A stretch of DNA of 15,434 bases, taken from positions 1 through 15,434 of the forward strand of contig JAICIL010000077.1 of NCBI GenBank assembly GCA_025924435.1. The letters are read 5' to 3'. This document shows, piece after piece, positions 13,621 through 15,434 of the stretch (position 1 is the first letter of the stretch; each line of letters begins with the position of its first letter). The notes beneath the pieces are model-generated. The model worked only from the letters and a program-made list of their open reading frames with translations, was not told where the DNA came from and made no database searches. The position numbers and the translations under genes were made by a program. The stretch is from Chloroflexia bacterium. GTDB taxonomy: Bacteria > Chloroflexota > Chloroflexia > Thermomicrobiales > JALYUS01.

Positions 13621-14379
13621 ATGCCGCGCGTCTGTGTCGTCACGGGTGGGGCGAGCGGGATCGGCTACGCGATTGCCGGGCGCTTTTTGCGCGGCGGGGA
13701 CGCCGTCGTCGTGCTCGACAACAACGGTGAGCAACTGCGGGCCGTCGAACCGGCGCTCAAGGTGCTCGGCTCGGTGGCGTGCATCCACGGCGATGTCTCC
13801 ATAGATTCCGATTTGGAAAGGGCGGCGGAGGCGGCGGAGGGGCTTGGCACGCTCGGCGTCTGGGTGAACAACGCTGCATACAACATCCTCGGCGCGATCC
13901 ACGAGATTGACCGCGAGACCTACGACCGGGGCATGGCGGTGGACTTCGGCGGCGTCTTCTGGGGCACCGCCGTCGCCGTGCGCCGGATGCTCGCGAGCGG
14001 CGGCGGGAACATCGTCAACATCTCATCCGTGCAGGCGCTCGTCGGACTGCGCGGCTTCCCGGCCTACGCGGCGTGCAAGGGAGCGATCATCTCGCTCACC
14101 CGCCAGGTTGCCGCCGAGTATGCCGGTCGTAATATCCGCTGTAATGCGATCGCGCCGGGGGTGATCGTCACGCCGATGAACGCAAAGTTGCTCGCCGAAT
14201 CCGACGACCCGGACGCGCTGAAGCAATCATGGGACATCCTCTGCCCCATCGGCCGCTACGGAAAACCGGAAGATATCGCCGAGACCGCCTGGTTCCTCGC
14301 CTCCGAAGGCGCCTCCTTCATCACCGGCCAGGTCATCCAGGTGGACGGCGGCGCCACCATCGTCGCGCGCGGCCAATAG
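13621..14379 (+). CDS. Classical short-chain dehydrogenase (SDR)
   Basis: NAD(P)-dependent oxidoreductase, 252 aa, the normal length for a single-domain SDR. It has the cofactor loop TGGASGIG (8-15), an acidic residue (D33) ending the second strand, which favours NAD(H), NNAA (83-86), the catalytic serine S136 and the Y149-x3-K153 pair in YAACK, plus the C-terminal GQVIQVDGG. It is thus of the FabG/glucose-1-dehydrogenase type and clearly unlike its two neighbours, which have the Y-x6-K spacing. The ATG comes directly after a family B half element. Lying between the two FabL-like paralogues it probably belongs to the same transcript, and a ketoacyl- or keto-group reductase role is possible; the substrate is unknown. 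Confidence 0.9.
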   Translation: MPRVCVVTGGASGIGYAIAGRFLRGGDAVVVLDNNGEQLRAVEPALKVLGSVACIHGDVSIDSDLERAAEAAEGLGTLGVWVNNAAYNILGAIHEIDRETYDRGMAVDFGGVFWGTAVAVRRMLASGGGNIVNISSVQALVGLRGFPAYAACKGAIISLTRQVAAEYAGRNIRCNAIAPGVIVTPMNAKLLAESDDPDALKQSWDILCPIGRYGKPEDIAETAWFLASEGASFITGQVIQVDGGATIVARGQ

Positions 14380-14388
14380 TGGGGAGTC

Positions 14389-14483
14389 TGAACCGAAGGC
14401 GCGAAGGATACGAAGAGGGGAGGAGAGAAATAATGAATTGCCCTCCTTCTCTTTCCTTCGCGTCCTTCGCGCCTTCGCGGTTC
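14389..14483. repeat. Family A inverted repeat, copy 3 (GCGAAG unit)
   Basis: The left arm begins with TGAACCGAAGGCGCGAAGGA (14389-14408), and the right arm (14456-14483) is its complement apart from a 2-nt gap and a few changes. The right flank TTCAATCGGTTTGTCA is nearly the same as the flank of copy 1 (TTCAATCGGTTTCGTCA). The unit is GCGAAG in both arms. It fills the gap between two SDR genes. Confidence 0.85.
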
Positions 14484-14510
14484 AATCGGTTTGTCACGGA
14501 GAGGTGTCGG

Positions 14511-15317
14511 ATGGCGGGGGATGGGTCGCTGGCGGGGGCGTGGGCGATGGTACTGGGGGCGTCGAGCGGAATCGGGGCGGCGTGCGCGGTCGCGCTGGCG
14601 GAGGCGGGGGCGGACATTGTCGGCGTCGCGCTCGGGCGGCGGCAATCGCGCGGGACGGCGGAAGAAGCGAAAGCGGCGATTGAGGCGGCGGGGCGGCGCG
14701 CGTGGTTCATCCGCGCCAACGCCGCCGACGCGCAGGGCCGCGCGAAGGTGCTCGACGCGATCTCGCCGGTGGTCGGGCCGGGCGGCGTGCGGGTGCTCAT
14801 CCACTCGCTCGGCTTCGGCTCGCCGGTGCAATTCATCGGCGGCCCGCTCTCCAGCCGGGGCGTGCCGTTCCCGCGCCAGATGGAGATGACGCTCGATGTG
14901 ATGGCGCTCTCGCTCATCTATTGGGCGCAGGACCTGATCGCGCGCGACCTGATGGGGCGCGGCGGGCGCATCCTCGCGATGAGCAGCCACGGCGCGCACC
15001 GCGTCCTGCCGGGGTACGGTGCGGTCGGCACGGCGAAGGCGGCGCTGGAGGCGAATGTGCGCGAACTCGCCGTCGAACTGGCCCCGCGCGGCATCACCGT
15101 CAATACCATCCGCGCGGGCCTGACGGATACGCCATCGTTCCGCGCCATCCCCACCTCATCGGCGATGCTCGATCGCGTGCAAAGCAGCCACCCCGCCGGG
15201 CGGATCACGACGCCGCGCGATGTCGCGGGCGCGGTCGTCGCCCTCTGCTCCTCCGGGTGCGGCTGGATCACCGGCAACGCGATCAGCGTGGACGGCGGCG
15301 AGAGTGTCATCGGGTAG
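14511..15317 (+). CDS. FabL/FabI-like SDR (enoyl-reductase type), paralogue 2
   Basis: A 268-aa SDR and near-duplicate of the gene at 12683; I judge roughly half the residues identical by eye. Shared features are GASSGIG (16-22), IHSLGFG (97-103) replacing NNAG, S159, Y169-x6-K176 (YGAVGTAK) and DTPSFRAIP. It differs at the second-strand end (ALGRRQ instead of HLDRRN), which may change cofactor preference, and has a longer loop after IGG (residues 109-122). The ATG is chosen because GGAGAGG lies 6 nt upstream; the frame is open further back through repeat A copy 3. Both enzymes may act on different enoyl substrates or one may be a resistance isoenzyme; the sequence does not decide. Confidence 0.86.
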   Translation: MAGDGSLAGAWAMVLGASSGIGAACAVALAEAGADIVGVALGRRQSRGTAEEAKAAIEAAGRRAWFIRANAADAQGRAKVLDAISPVVGPGGVRVLIHSLGFGSPVQFIGGPLSSRGVPFPRQMEMTLDVMALSLIYWAQDLIARDLMGRGGRILAMSSHGAHRVLPGYGAVGTAKAALEANVRELAVELAPRGITVNTIRAGLTDTPSFRAIPTSSAMLDRVQSSHPAGRITTPRDVAGAVVALCSSGCGWITGNAISVDGGESVIG

Positions 15318-15368
15318 CCGGACGGCATGCGAGAGGGGCGAGGAGAGACGCGAAATTGCCCGCTTTGA

Positions 15369-15409
15369 CCGCCACCCGTGCATCGCGTTTTCCTGATGGT
15401 GGCGGGCTT
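15369..15409 (+). terminator. Hairpin after the last SDR gene, possible terminator and repeat
   Basis: CCGCCACC (15369-15376) and GGTGGCGG (15398-15405) form a perfect 8-bp stem around a 21-nt loop, followed by GCTTT. It lies 52 bp past the stop codon of the last SDR. The loop is large and the T tract short, so termination is uncertain. The sequence from GGTGGCGGGCTTTCCAGCC on resembles a common intergenic repeat, and the window ends before a partner arm could be seen. Confidence 0.45.
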
Positions 15410-15434
15410 TCCAGCCTGCCTCTCACCGGCGAAG

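Noticed and set aside
843..15405. CRISPR array interpretation of the repeated short units
   Set aside because: Units are 7-10 bp, contiguous and inverted, with no constant-length unique spacers and no cas genes.

Overview
The window is GC-rich bacterial chromosome, densely packed with ordinary metabolic, transport and regulatory genes and dotted with short palindromic intergenic repeats. The taxon cannot be fixed from sequence alone. High GC, a stand-alone double Clp-N protein and several families of short-unit inverted repeats fit Chloroflexota (Thermomicrobia-like) best, but this is an inference of moderate to low confidence. I see no phage, insertion sequence, CRISPR array, rRNA or tRNA.

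Left part (minus strand, read right to left from about 5 kb to 57). There is a small membrane-protein ORF, then a two-repeat Clp-N domain protein fused to two ribbon-helix-helix units, then the branched-chain amino acid operon ilvB-ilvN, then a nucleoside phosphorylase. The ilv operon has a near-perfect sigma-70 promoter, an upstream 62-codon reading frame rich in Ile/Leu/Val codons, and overlapping antiterminator and terminator hairpins. This has the architecture of ribosome-mediated attenuation and is the best regulatory find in the window.

Middle (plus strand, 5136-8280). A DppA-type zinc D-aminopeptidase is followed by an MFS exporter and an EamA/DMT transporter. These meet a minus-strand module convergently: an autoregulated GbsR/MarR-like repressor, an ABC ATPase and a 12-TM ABC-2 permease of the TetAB/polyketide-exporter type. 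The repressor promoter overlaps a clear inverted-repeat operator.

Right part (plus strand, 11751-15317). A beta-hydroxyacid dehydrogenase is followed by three short-chain dehydrogenases. The first and third are close paralogues with the Tyr-x6-Lys spacing of enoyl-ACP reductases (FabI/FabL); the middle one is a classical Tyr-x3-Lys SDR. Together they look like a reductive operon on an acyl or hydroxyacid substrate.

Repeats. Family A (three copies) is a long inverted repeat built of short units; the unit differs between copies but both arms of a copy agree. Family B (three composite copies and one half copy) is a 125-160 bp element with a GC-rich palindrome at each end. Family C is an inverted repeat of 7-bp units. 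Many copies abut genes exactly and supply stop codons, Shine-Dalgarno sequences or C-terminal residues.
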